Shown: positions 33,548-45,284, counted from the first letter of the stretch. The stretch: 64,000 bases of DNA from Megascapheus bottae (GCA_024803745.1 JANJXV010000004.1:46003358-46067357), one strand, 5' to 3'. The notes: generated by a model not told the origin, from the sequence alone. Numbers and translations: made by a program.

Positions 33548-35919
33548 CTCTGAAATAGAAATGGCAATAAGAGAACTTCCACCTAAGAAAAGCCCAGGGC
33601 CAGATGGATTCACAGCTGAATTCTATAAGGTCTTCAAAGCAGAGCTCACACCAATACTCCTCAAGCTCTTCAACGAAATTGAAAATGAAGGTTCCTTACC
33701 AAACTCATTCTATGAAGCCAGTATAACCCTCATCCCCAAACCAGACAGAGATTCATCAAAGAAAGAGAACTATAGACCTATTTCTTTGATGAACATCGAT
33801 GCAAAACTTCTCAACAAAATACTGGCCAACCGTCTACAACAACTTATCAAAAAAAATTATACACTATGATCAAACAGGATTCATCACAGGGAGGCAAAAC
33901 TGGTTCAACATACACAAATGAATTAAGATAATTCAACACATCACAGGAGCAAGGACAAAAATCTCATGATTGTCTCAATAGATTCAGAAAAGGCATTTGA
34001 CAAGATCCAACACCCCTTTATGTTAAAAGCTCTGGAGAAGCTAGGAATCCATGGTACATTCCTCAATATAATAAAGGCTGTGTATGACAAACCCACTGCT
34101 AGTATTACACTTAATGGTGAAAAGCTAAAGCCATTCCCTCTAAAATCAGGAACGAGACAAGGATGCCCACTCTCTCCACTCCTCTTTAACATAGTATTAG
34201 AATTCCTAGCCAGTGCAATAAGGCAAGAAGCAATCATAAAGGGGATGCAAGTAGGGAAAGAGAAAGTAAAACCCTCCCTCTTTGCAGATGACATGATTCT
34301 GTATTTAAAGAATCCTATAGACTCTACTCCCAAGCTCCTTGAGCTGATTCAAAACTTTGGAAGGGTAGCAGGCTATAAAATTAACCCTCAAAAATCAATT
34401 GCCTTCCTCTACGCCAACAGTGAGAAGAACGAGGCAACAATCAGGAAAGCAACTCCTTTTGCAATAGCCTCAAAGAAAATAAAGTAACGAGGAATTAGCT
34501 TAACTAAGAATGTAAAGGACCTTTTTGATGAAAACTTTAAAACCCAAAAAAAGGAAATTAAAGCAGAACTGAGGAAATGGAAAAACCTCCCATGCTCCTG
34601 GATTGGAAGAATCAATATCGTGAAAATGACAATCTTGCCAAGGGCTATCTACAAATTCAACACAATACCCATCAATATCTCAATGTCATTTTTTAAAGAA
34701 ATAGAAGAGGCAATCCAAAATTTCATATGGAATAATAAAAGACCCCGTATAGCAAAAACACTTCTTAGCAGAAAGAACAGCGCAGGAGGAATTTCAATTC
34801 CAAACTTTAGACTCTATTACAGAGCTATAATTCTCAAAACAGCTTGGTACTGGCACAAGAACAGGCCTGAAGACCAATGGAATAGAACTGAGGACCCAGA
34901 TATTAAACCACAGACCTATGGCCACCTAATCTTTGATAAGGGAGCCAAAAAAATAGAATGGAAGAAAGACAGCCTCTTCAACAAGTTGTGCTGGCAGAAC
35001 TGGTTAAGCACCTGCAGAAAACTAAAGTTGGATCCTTCTTTGTCACCCTGCACTAGAATTAACTCCAAATGGATCAAAGACCTGGAGGTAAAAGCTGACA
35101 CACTGAAAACTTTACAAGAAGGAATAGGAGATACATTAGGCCTTCTTGGCAAACTTTCTTAATAAGGACCAAGAATCACAGCAAATAAGAGAAAGGCTGG
35201 ATAAGTGGGACTGCATTAAACTGCAGAGCTTTTGTATGGCAAAGGACATAGCTAGTAAATTAATTAGGAAGCCTACAGAGTGGGAGAAGATCTTCACCAA
35301 CCAAACAATGGACAAAGGCCTCATATCTAAAATATATCAACAACTCAAAAAATTGAATCACTCCAAAACTAATCTCCAAAGTAACAACCATTCCATTAAA
35401 AGATGGGCCAAAGACTTAAAGAGAGTCTTCTCTGAAGAAGAAATGGCCTATAGACACATGAAGAAATGCTCAACATCTCTGGTCATAAAAGAAATGCAAA
35501 TCAAAACAAAGCTAAGATTCCACCTCACTCCAGTTAGAATGGCCAGGATCAGGAAAATGAATAACAACAGCTGCTGGAGGGGATGTGGCCAAGAGGGATC
35601 ACTACTACACTGTTGGTGGGAGTGCAAACTCATTCAACCACTATGGAAAGCAGTGTGGCAGTGCCTCAAAAGGCTGAACATAGAACTCCCCTATGACCCA
35701 GCAATTCCACTACTTGGCATTTACCCAAACATCCAGAAACTAGGGCATACTAAATCCACTAGCACAACAATGTTCATTGCAGCATTATTCACCATAGCAA
35801 AGATATGGAACCAACCTAGATGTCCCTCAGTTGATGAGTGGATCAACAAGTTGTGGTATTTGTACACAATGGAATTCTATGCTGCTGTCAGAAAAAAACG
35901 ACATCTACCCATTTGTTAG
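33548..35919 (+). pseudogene. L1 ORF2 remnant (reverse transcriptase and C-terminal domain)
   Basis: ORF2p of L1 is the endonuclease/reverse transcriptase that drives target-primed retrotransposition. Here the endonuclease is missing. What is visible: the RT start motif KKSPGPDGF near 33586-33612, the RT motif with [10 protein letters not shown] near 33972-34004, the catalytic FADDM at 34281-34295, and the C-terminal CX3CX7HX4C cysteine motif complete at 35572-35625. The frame is lost in an eight-A run at 33849-33856, disturbed again around 33920, stopped by TAA at 34485-34487 (the same frame then resumes), and shifted near 35140. The end reads MEFYAAVRKK, close to the usual ORF2 terminus. 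Few breaks over 2.4 kb indicate a fairly recent insertion. It cannot make an active enzyme. Confidence 0.95.
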
Positions 35920-36447
35920 GAAATGGAAAATCTTAGAAAAAATCATATTAAGTGAAGTAAGCCAGACTCAAGGGAACTTAGGCTCAATGATTTCCCTCAT
36001 TTGTCATAATCAGTAGAAACCTTGGGCTCTACTAGCAGAGATTTGCAATAGAGCAAAACCTTGATACATAAGGCCATATAGTATGAAGCTAATTGAAAAG
36101 ACCTCCAGGATATTGAAACAAAAGCCATATAATGAATGATTGTTGTCCCTAATGTACTATGTTATCTCTCATCTCTTTTGCTGTCCCTTGGTTATCTTAT
36201 ATTGTCACAGTATCTCACTTTGTTATCTGATATAGTGGATTTATTTGTATTTGGTTATTGGAAATTGGATAGGGAAGGGGGGAAACCAAGATGGGGGGGT
36301 GGAGGGAAGGGTAATGGGGACCAAGACATGTGAAAGGGTATCAATGTATGTGAATTAATGCACCTTCTATCTGGCAAATATCATGTAACCCTTTTATTAA
36401 TTACAATAAAAAATATAAAACATAAATGATGTTGAATATTCAAAAAA
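33548..36447 (+). mobile_element. LINE-1 (L1), 5'-truncated, 2.9 kb
   Basis: The element begins inside ORF2 (reverse transcriptase N-terminal part), runs to the ORF2 stop at 35919, then through a 0.5-kb 3' UTR with a G-quadruplex-like block (36293-36319), a polyadenylation-type 'acaataaaaaat' and a short A-tail. An exact 12-bp TSD (33536-33547 and 36448-36459) shows that both ends are original, so the 5' truncation happened at insertion. ORF1, the endonuclease domain and the 5' UTR promoter are absent. Confidence 0.97.
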
Positions 36448-36459
36448 AAGAAGGCTAAG
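36448..36459. repeat. Right target-site duplication of the 2.9-kb L1
   Basis: Exact copy of 33536-33547. Confidence 0.92.
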
Positions 36460-36559
36460 AAGACCCCACTGCCATGTCATGAGCAATGAGGAGAAGACAC
36501 TCAGCATTAAACCTCCTGAGTTTGTACTATGCTGACTCTTCTATATAAAACTTTCATTA

Positions 36560-36794
36560 AGTCAGGTGTGGTGGCTCATGCCTGTAATCTGAGCTACTCA
36601 GGAGGCTGAGCTCTGAGGATCATGGATCAAAGCCAGCCTGGGCACTGCAAAGCTGGAGACTCTTATCTCCAATTAATCACTAGAAAATGGGAAGTGGGGC
36701 TGTGGCTCAGGGTAGAGTGGTAACCTTTAGCTGAAGAGCTCGGGGCCAGGCCCAGAGTTCAAGCCCCATGACCACTCCCCCACCAAAAAAAAAG
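36560..36794 (+). mobile_element. B1/7SL-head + Geo-tail SINE, full length
   Basis: The clearest copy of this family: head 'ggtgtggtggctcatgcctg' and 'ctactcaggaggctgagctc', 'gactcttatctccaattaat' linker, Geo tail with 'gtggctcagggtagagtggt' and 'agagttcaagccccatgacc', then an A-tail. Flanks 'ctttcattaa' and 'cttttattaa' give a TSD with one mismatch. Confidence 0.93.
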
Positions 36795-37865
36795 CCTTTT
36801 ATTAATCCTCACAATGAAGGATCTTGGAGGTATATACCCTGAATATCACTATTACAAAGAAAAAACAACTATGGCATAGCAGATAATATTCAAAATTACA
36901 TAGCTAGGATTTGAAACCAGGTAATTAACCTTCAGAGTGGACACTCGGCACTATTATTCTTTATCCCCACTATTTATTTTCAGAACTCCCTATTTCCTTT
37001 CTTTCTGTCTGATTATACTTGTGTGGTTTAATAAGACACAATATGATGCCGAACCTCACATTTCTCATTGGCTAATAAATGGCCATTGTTTACTGACTGA
37101 GAAAATAAATCAGTTACCTTCTGGATGTTTGAAAGCATTTTCTTAAATGGGGGCTGTGAGGATCAGCCAAGAACACACTAAGTAGTACAATGATATTACC
37201 AACTCTTTACCACTCTGATTCTGCATTGTTAGATTTTTGCAAACATAACTCTTCCACAGAATTATACTTAAGAGAGGGAGAGGGAGAGAGAAAGAATGAG
37301 AGAGAACTCTTAATATGTAGCATCCATAGAGTTCTTTATAGTACAAACTCGCATTTCAAAGAGTCCTGCCCTAATGATAGAAGTATCATACATAGAAAGA
37401 AGATATAAAATATGATAGACAGAAACAATTTGAAAACTATATTTCTAAATCTAAGCAAATGAAATACAGTTCTGTTGTTCCATGAAAGTTATGAGATGAT
37501 GCTATTCAATAAACTAAAGTACCTTAGTGATTAAAATTTATGTTTTGTTCAAGTGTTGTATGAGAACAGGTAAGAAGTGAATTTTGAAAATGGTGATAAC
37601 TGCTGTACATACGCATGATAGCTTTGTCACAAGAACCTTCACAGACTTCAACAATGACTTACCAAACACATATGAATCCTTTCTATATTCACAGAGATAA
37701 ACAGCATTTATCAATATGTTTTGTTCTCTTGCAAAAAAGAAATGCAATCTTCTCAAATGAATTTTCTGTGACAATCACTCTGAAATCACTGTGGATGTCA
37801 TTACTTCAACTAGACTTAACTAATAGGTTTTACAGTTTTTTAAATGAAATGGCGATTAAAGAAAA
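36795..37865. other. Unique AT-rich sequence, no gene recognised
   Basis: A GA-rich stretch lies at 37270-37306. No repeat or exon recognised. Confidence 0.5.
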
Positions 37866-37943
37866 TTTTCCTTCCTTCCTCCCTCCCTCCCTCCTTCCCT
37901 CCTTCCCTTCTTCCTCCCTCCCCTCCCTCTTCCTCCCTTTCTC

Positions 37944-38015
<72 letters not shown>

Positions 38016-38022
38016 TTTCTTT
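37866..38022. repeat. Polypyrimidine tract with (CTTT)n core
   Basis: 157 consecutive C/T bases: CCTT/CCCT-type units up to about 37940, then (CTTT)n to about 38014. Apparent serine/leucine/phenylalanine-rich or lysine-rich frames across it are artefacts of the repeat. Confidence 0.97.
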
Positions 38023-41000
38023 GTTCTCCTTCCTTTTTTCCTTCCTTTAAAATGTTCTGGAATGAATCAAATTCTGACCAACCATTGGTAAGGGTCAAAT
38101 TTTACTTTTTCTCCTTTTTCTTTCTTCCTTTACATTTAATATGAAAACACAATTTCCTCAGTAGTTCCTGATTTACATTTCTGCTCCATTGGCGAGTTCT
38201 CCCTTGGTGTTTAGCAGCATCTAACTCCTAATGACTATTTATAGCCTCCCAGGGTTTCTGTGGCCCTAAGTATCACCACTGAATTTATCAGAGTTCTTGC
38301 CTATTCTGATTGCCTGGGTACACCTGCTGTGGGATTTATAGCCTTGAAAATAAGTACCAAACACCTAGTGGTTTCTAAACTTTTTTTAAAAAAAATAAGT
38401 CTTTTAAGCAGGTTGGTTTCCACCCTTTGCCTCCTCAGGAGTCTTGCAGTGGCTGTTTCTATGTGATGTTGAATCATCCAGACGAAAACTGAAAATTCTG
38501 TGAGTCTCCTGTTCTCAGCTGTAGTTTAATATAAGAGGCACTTGTGGCATGGTTGTAAAGAAGACAAGATTAGGAAAGGAAGAGCAGGACCAGGATCGCT
38601 GCCTGCAAGTTCACTCGTCTCACATCCTGAATGACTAGTTCTTTTATCCAACCATTGTTGCCTTGAGATCCAGTGGGAGTGCTGTCTGGTTTGGGTAGCA
38701 ATATCTTCTGCTCCTAACTTTCCTTCTCTTTACCGTGCCCTCTGCACACAGTCCTGCTCTACACTCCTCAGCAAGCCTTTGCACCAACAACTAAATATGT
38801 ATGACATACATTTACTCCTTTACCATTCATAAAGAATCATCTCAGCTAAAAGGATGAATGATGTGTTCTGCTGAAGCTATCAATTCTTTGATTTCTGGAT
38901 TGTAGTTATGTGGATTTTTTCTATCATATGCGCTATAGTCTTTATTTTACTGCTGTATTTAAGTATTATTGTATTACCTACCAATCCTGAGCTCTTACCT
39001 TCTGCCTTGCTTTTTCTGGGTGGTCCTTACTCCTTGTGTTAATCCCATGTCCTGCATATAAAATTCTCTCTTCCCATTGCTGGACTCCATATACTTTGAT
39101 ACTTGAATAATCTTCTCTATATCCAGCAACCTCCATAGTATCCCAATCATTTATTAATAATGATCATCATCAACATAGTTAGACACCATTATATCGAAGC
39201 ATATCCCATTAGAGGTGGAAAAGTATAGTTTCTCTGGACATTTTGTGAAATTTGTCTGCACCAACACTTGCCTAAGCAAGCAACAAAGATCATTATTTAG
39301 TGGAAAACATCGGGCAAGTGAGGTTTGTTGCAGTCATTTTATATACTTTGATGTAAATTTAATGTGGTGAGGTCATAGACACAATAAACAAAGAGCTTAC
39401 CCAGAGCTGCCTGGCTGGTTTGCTTTAGCTTTTGGGGCTAGACAGTGACAGCCAAGTAACCCCAAGGAGAAAGAAACCCTTTGCTTCGGATTCATCAAGA
39501 GCAATGTGCAGTGATTTCTAGTTTACAGAAATATTCCTAGAATGATTGAAGTCTATGGTTTACCTTTTTAGATTGCACTCTTTCACCTGGAGTCTTTATC
39601 TCCCTTGTCTTTTATGCTTCTCTGAAAGAGTAAACAGTCACCAATAGCCTCTCATTTGTTTAGAAAGAGACAGAGAGAGCACTGGACATTCCAGTTGATC
39701 TTTTACCCCTCTCCCTCCCCAACCATTTTCCTTGGATTTCTAAGCAGAGAGAGAAGGTTGGACAGCTGTAGTGATGATATGTGATCTCAAAGCTGTTCTC
39801 TCTGGGGAGCTGAAAGAGTGATGCACTCTTTTCCCTGCTGTGTTCAGAGCTTTTGCCCTTTCTTTTGCTGATGTTTCCCTAAAAAGCCCAAGTTAAGTGT
39901 GGGACAAATTGAGCAACTGAAGAGCTTCTCACACATCTCTACCTGGCATGTGGTAAAAGAAAGAACCAATGTATTTCCAAGCCATAGGCATAACTCTCTG
40001 TCTTATACTCGGATCAGATGTCCACATGCATTGTTCTTCTGTCTTAGTGAGCTATCACTCCCTCTCACTGGGTAGCTTTCAGCTCAATTCCAATTCATCA
40101 GGAAGTTTCCCCCATTCAAGCCAAATCACCTAATCTCAGTTTCCTATGGCATTATATATCTCATGTAGCTGTACTCTTTTTATATATTCCTGTGTTTATT
40201 TGCTCAGTGCTTCTTTTCCTTGGTAGTCCTTACGTAAGTTTCAGAGGACCAAAAATGTGCCAGTAGCTTTAAGTACAATGGAACCCGAGCCTCTAGCGTA
40301 GTGTGTGGCCTTTGGCAAATTTAGGGCAATCAGGAGATGTCTCTCCCCTGAAGAAATTGATAGAAAACCTTCTGCCAGGCCTTAGCTGGAAGTGTCCTTG
40401 GTGAACAAATGTGCACACTTAGTGATGGGGTCTGGCTGTAGGCAAGACCAGCAAACTGCAGTTGAAGTTTCCCCGTAGAATTGTGTAGCCACATGCAACT
40501 GAATTGCCACCGAAATTGCTAGTTTGAGTGTGTTGATCTTGTGCTTTTGGGAGATGAACTGACCAAATTGTTATTTTTCCTTTTTCATAGAAAACTTTAA
40601 CTAATTAGTTGTTTGAACCTCCTAAGTTATTTTAACATAATGAGCTGGCTATTTAGAATTAATATGCCACTCTCCATTTCTATCTTATTTTTTTCCAAAT
40701 CAGTAGGTAGGAATGTTGGGGCATTTTTTTTTTTAGCTATGTTGAAGACAAGTAACATGACACTTTGAACTTTCTGCTTCCTCCAGCGGATCATTCTTTC
40801 TGCTGTTTCTCCCTTTCACTAAGCCTTCCTGCCAAACATATCACACTTCCCTTTTGCATGGCCTGACTCCTGTTCTGTCCTTGAAAGCATTCTTTGATCT
40901 TTCTTCTTTTTGTCAGCATTTCATTTTGGTAGAGTTGTTCAATGAATTACTGCATAACTACTCTTATCAGAGTCTGAAATTATATCCCTGGAGATCTTTG

Positions 41001-41228
41001 TAGTTTCCTGGTTTTGATGAATATTCAAGTACTTGTCCAAGAAGTCTCTCACTGCTGAATAGTTTACTTTCTTGTCTTATATAATTCAGTTCCAAGTATT
41101 CAGATTTGTACATGAACATCCGCACATTCGTGTACATGTGGTATAATTATTGCACTCTTAGGAAAAGTGAGAAATGGAGACTAGTGTAATCAACTGCAGA
41201 TCTCATATCTGTAACTGGTTTGGTGTAG
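38023..41228. other. Long unique block, no gene recognised
   Basis: About 3.2 kb without a recognisable interspersed repeat, the largest such stretch in the window. Sub-blocks at 39290-39560 and 40560-40700 look motif-rich (see findings). No coding exon recognised. Confidence 0.55.
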
Positions 41229-41241
41229 AAATGTACTCAGC
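41229..41241. repeat. Left TSD of young IDL-Geo SINE
   Basis: 'aaatgtactcagc', repeated exactly at 41430-41442. Confidence 0.95.
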
Positions 41242-41243
41242 AT

Positions 41244-41429
41244 GGCCGGGAGTTTGGCCTAGTGGTAGAGTGCTTGCCTAGCATGCATGAAGACCCGGGT
41301 TCAAATCCTCGGTACCACATACTCAGAAAAAGCTGGAAGTGGTGCTGAGGCTCAAGTGGTAGAGCTCTAGCCTTGAGAAAGTCCAAGGACAGTGCTCAGG
41401 CCCTGAGCTCAAGCCCAGGACTGGCAAAA
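41244..41429 (+). mobile_element. IDL-Geo dimeric SINE, young subfamily
   Basis: Full length with CpG sites retained ('ggccgggagtttggcc', 'gacccgggttc', 'cctcggtacc'), an exact 13-bp TSD and a short A-tail. Shares with the copies at 51365 and 63735 the variants 'ctgaggctcaag', 'gaaagtccaagg' and 'gagctcaagccca'. Confidence 0.97.
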
Positions 41430-41442
41430 AAATGTACTCAGC
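41430..41442. repeat. Right TSD of young IDL-Geo SINE
   Basis: Exact copy of 41229-41241; it merges with the A-tail. Confidence 0.95.
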
Positions 41443-42417
41443 CTAACCTTTCCTCCCTATATACTTTAAAACTCACCCTCATGCTTTGCCATGACCCTGG
41501 CAAGTTCTACTGCCACATGGTTACATCTCCCAAAGGCTACTTCCTCGGTATGTCCACCATATCAGTTTCGGTTTGGCTATGAGGAACATTGTCTAAGCAC
41601 ATATTTCCTACTCCCACTTGCGTGGAAGGTGCTTTCTGGTAGGCATTAATGTGTGGTGAAAAATTATCACACTTCCTGCCCATGCAGTATGGAGACAAAA
41701 ATATCATTTTCCTCATTTCCTTCTAAGGCCCTGACTCAACCTAGCTACTATCCAGAAACCCATTTCTGATTCTCAGGAGCTACTTCCCCTGCATACACTT
41801 AATATATAGCTCTTCTCAACAGGATGATTTTTCCCTCTTAGCTGTCTTTGGAAGAACCTCTGGCTATGTTAGCCCCATAGTTACTGAACGCTTTTCAAAT
41901 AGAAAACGAACTCATCCACAAACCAAGTTTGAGTCATCTCCTCTGTCTCCATCAGGTCACACAGAGAAATTCTTCTATGATGATAATGGATGGATGGTGG
42001 TAGACACAAAGTTCTGAGCTACTTGCACTGGCAATTTACTGGCTTGATTCTGGATATGCTATCTCTGTCTTATGGCAGCCCCATCCAACTGAGTGTAGAA
42101 GAACCCAGCTTGTCATTTAGTACCTCGCTGCTACCCTCTGTCTCTAGGAAATAGAGCAGGAACGCTACTTGTGGAACATGTTGCAGGATGTGGACCTAGA
42201 AAGGCCCATACTGGAAGCCTTATTCCCTTCAATTTCATGGTAAAAGGTGTGCGATTTGTCAATGTGTCTTTCATTTTGCAGGCAATTTTCTAACTTACCC
42301 CTAAATCCTAAGACTCTAATGAAGTGGTAGCTTTTCCTAAATATTTCCTACGACTCTAGAGCCACTAGGCTGGAGCTACTCTAGCACTTTAAGCTACTGA
42401 GTAATTATTTACTTATT
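41443..42417. other. Unique sequence, no gene recognised
   Basis: No repeat or exon recognised. Confidence 0.5.
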
Positions 42418-42418
42418 C

Positions 42419-42495
42419 TTTTTTTTTTTTGCCAGTCTTGGGGCTTGAACTCAGGGCCTGGGCCTGATCCTGAGCTACTTTTGCTCAAAGAGAGA
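42419..42495 (-). mobile_element. Geo-tail fragment of a B1-Geo SINE
   Basis: Poly-T then 'gccagtcttggggcttgaac', 'tcagggcctgggcctgatcc' and 'gagctacttttgctcaa' is only the antisense 3' part. The head is missing. Confidence 0.8.
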
Positions 42496-42532
42496 CACAA
42501 TCTCACCCCACTACTGAATAAGTTTTTTTCTT

Positions 42533-42722
42533 TTTTGCCAGTCCTGGGGCTTGAATTCAGGGCTTGGGCACTATCTTTGGGTTTTTCTCAAGGTCAGCAC
42601 TCTACCACTTGAACCACAGTACCTCTTCTGGCTTTTTTCTGTTATGTGGTACCAAGGAATCAAATCCAGGTCTTTGTGCATGCTAGGCACGCACTGTACC
42701 ACTAGGCCACGCACCTGGTTCC
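42533..42722 (-). mobile_element. IDL-Geo dimeric SINE
   Basis: Full-length minus-strand copy. Flanks 'ctactgaataa' and 'ccactgaataa' give a TSD with one mismatch. Confidence 0.92.
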
Positions 42723-43465
42723 ACTGAATAATTTTTTTAATCAAAAACTAACTTAAACAGTAAAATGAAATGATAACTTTATCAGTTGCAAACCACCAAT
42801 TCACTTTTCACTAGTGTCTACCCACCCTAACATATCAAATATATTTTCTCTGTCTTGCTATTGTTTCATCCTGTAAAAGGTTAGCTCTAAATTTTTATCA
42901 GTTTAAGATTTTTTTTCTCTTGATCAAATGAACTCGGAAAAATGTATTTTGTCTAAAATGATTCTACAGGGTGCAAGTAGCCTGTCAAGTCTTTAAGCAT
43001 AATCACTACCTCTTCCATACCCTGTCTAGCTGGCATGATGCCATTGATGTGATGGATTAGTGTAATATTCTAGGGAGTGTCTGGGCAGTTTAGATCTCCT
43101 TAGGCAATGCTATCACAGAGAACAAGAGAATTAACACAGTCGGAAACCCAACTTGCTCACCTAACTAAATTTTTATTCTAATTGCTTCCCAATTAGAATA
43201 GAAAATAATACATTTGCCAGCTCACTGGCAGTACACTAGGTATCTAGCATCTTGTTTCTCTGCCACAGTCCTAATATGTCCCAAGAGATACAACAGAGAA
43301 AAGTACATGGTCAAACTAACAGTAGTCTACAGCCATCATTCACAATGCATTGACTTCTGTGTTGGCCAGAATGGCAGTAGTCCTGTAATTTTTATTTCTT
43401 TATGGTGACACTAAGCTCCTACCATCTTTCCTAAATGAGGTATTGATTTTGACTTATTTTCTTGG
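42723..43465. other. Unique sequence, no gene recognised
   Basis: No repeat or exon recognised. Confidence 0.5.
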
Positions 43466-43948
43466 CTAGAATTGATGCTGTGCCAGATACTTCCAGATGC
43501 CTGTCTCACTATGAGTGCTTCTACCACGCAAGCCAAAGAGTATGGGATACTTTGATGACCAAGAAGATTGGTTTCAAGACTGTACCTAGATTCGTAAGAT
43601 CATATAGAATGAGGCTAAATGATAGAATCTCTAGGATATGGAAATAAGAGCTTTATCTTATGTGATTGTTGTTCTTAATGTACTGTTATTTATCTTCTCT
43701 TTTGTTGCCCTTTGGTTAATCTCATATTGTTACTATACCTGACTGTGCTACCTGGTATATTGTATATATATTTGATTATTCAAAACAGGAAAAGGAAGGG
43801 TGGAAAACAAGATGATTGGGAGGAGGTAAAGGGAGGGAAATGGGAGAAAACATGAGAAAGGGATCAATGTGTGAGAAGTAATGCACCTACTATCTGGGGA
43901 ATGTAACTGTAACCCCCTATACATTAAAAAAATTAAAAATTAAAAACA
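43466..43948 (+). mobile_element. L1 3' UTR, 5'-truncated
   Basis: 'atctctaggatatggaaata', 'gttcttaatgtactgttatt', 'acaagatgattgggaggagg', 'gtgtgagaagtaatgcacct', 'gtaactgtaaccccctatac' then an A-rich tail. Left boundary approximate. Its 3' end is closer to the 11.6-kb copy than to the 33.5-kb copy. Confidence 0.88.
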
Positions 43949-44458
43949 AAGAATGTGCCTAGGGACCAAGAAATGACTATTCAATGGGTCTGTGGACTCA
44001 AAGGGCCACTGGAATTTACTGTCATCAAGACCTGGTTTTTGCTATCCCTCAATCTGATAGGGAGGTAATGATGGTATTTTGGAATTTGGAGTACCAATAC
44101 TGACTATATCTAATAATCTTCAAAATACCCAAGTCAGCCAATAATTTATTGGCTAACCAAGATCATTTAGCTCTATAACCAAGATTGAGAAAGATGTGAG
44201 AAAAAAATTCAGGAAAAGGGTGCATACTAAAGAAGACTGACTAAATAAAAGGTTACCACTTGAGGCATATTAGGCACTTGAAATGTACTTTGCATAAATA
44301 TTGATCATGTTAATAATGACACTCAGCTTTGAATAGAATATATTTAAACCTGTATAATTTGTGAATGATTAATGTTTTAAATGTCTGTCCAAATATACAT
44401 ATAAATGTAGAATTATGGGCCATACTATATATTTGTTTCCCAAAGAAGTGTAAGAATC

Positions 44459-44461
<3 letters not shown>
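43949..44461. other. Unique sequence, no gene recognised
   Basis: No repeat or exon recognised. Confidence 0.5.

Positions 44462-44502
<41 letters not shown>
44462..44502. repeat. (AT)n microsatellite
   Basis: About 20 uninterrupted TA units. Confidence 0.97.
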
Positions 44503-44506
<4 letters not shown>

Positions 44507-44602
44507 ACTTGAGCTGATTTGGAAAGCAGGAAGAGAATGTCTTGGAAAAATTTGACCAAACTCTATGTAAACTATGTAGTATTTTAGTAAAGAATAACAC
44601 TT

Positions 44603-44820
44603 CGAGCTTGGTGCTGGTGGCTTATACCTGTAATCCTAGCTGATTAGGAACTGAGACCTGAGGATCACAATTCAAAGTCAGCCCAGGCAGAAAGGTCCAT
44701 GAAACTCTTCTCTCCAATTCATTACAAGAAAACCAGAAGTGGAGTTGTGGCCTTGAACACAAAAGCTCAGGGATAGCACCCAAGCCCTGAGTTCAAGCTC
44801 CACAACTGACAAATATAAAT
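44603..44820 (+). mobile_element. B1/7SL-head + Geo-tail SINE (tail shortened)
   Basis: Head 'ggtggcttatacctgtaatc' and linker are present. The Geo tail lacks the 'ctcaagtggtagagtgctag' A-box region but keeps 'gccctgagttcaagctccac'. Confidence 0.87.
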
Positions 44821-44839
44821 AGAATAAAATAAAATAGTT

Positions 44840-44930
44840 CAGCTGGTGTGTATTTTAGTGGTAGAGTGCTTGACTAGCATTTACAAGAACCTGAGTTCAA
44901 TCCTTTGCATGATGTACTAAAAATGAAAAG
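44840..44930 (+). mobile_element. ID-type SINE monomer
   Basis: 'ttttagtggtagagtgcttg', 'actagcatttacaagaacct', 'gagttcaatcc' then an A-rich end. No Geo half. Confidence 0.78.
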
Positions 44931-45284
44931 AATTACATTAACCATTTCATTAGCTGGGAAATAACATTTCAATTTCCCTTGAATTTTGAGAATTAACTAT
45001 TAGAGTGGTAAGGAGTAACATAACTCATACAATGATTAAGGGATCAATGCCGACATTTTAAACTTATGTTTTAAGAGCAAAAGAATTAATGAATGAACGT
45101 GACAAAAGAGGACAGCTTGTGTTAACCTAAGATGACTCTCTATTTTAATGTACCTTGCCAGATGCAGGCACAAATGTTTATACTAGATCTTAATCCACGA
45201 AAACAGCACCTAACAATTGTTGTAACAGGAATAAAGCTTTGGATTCAGTGCTCTGAAATTTATTAATTAGGAGAACACATGTAT
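44931..45284. other. Unique sequence, no gene recognised
   Basis: No repeat or exon recognised. Confidence 0.5.

Noticed and set aside
33966..34487. Intact reverse transcriptase gene
   Set aside because: It is a segment of L1 ORF2 flanked by frameshifts and a stop; the endonuclease and start are missing.
37615..38091. 158-codon frame rich in FLSFFLSFF
   Set aside because: Its length comes from the (CTTT)n polypyrimidine tract.
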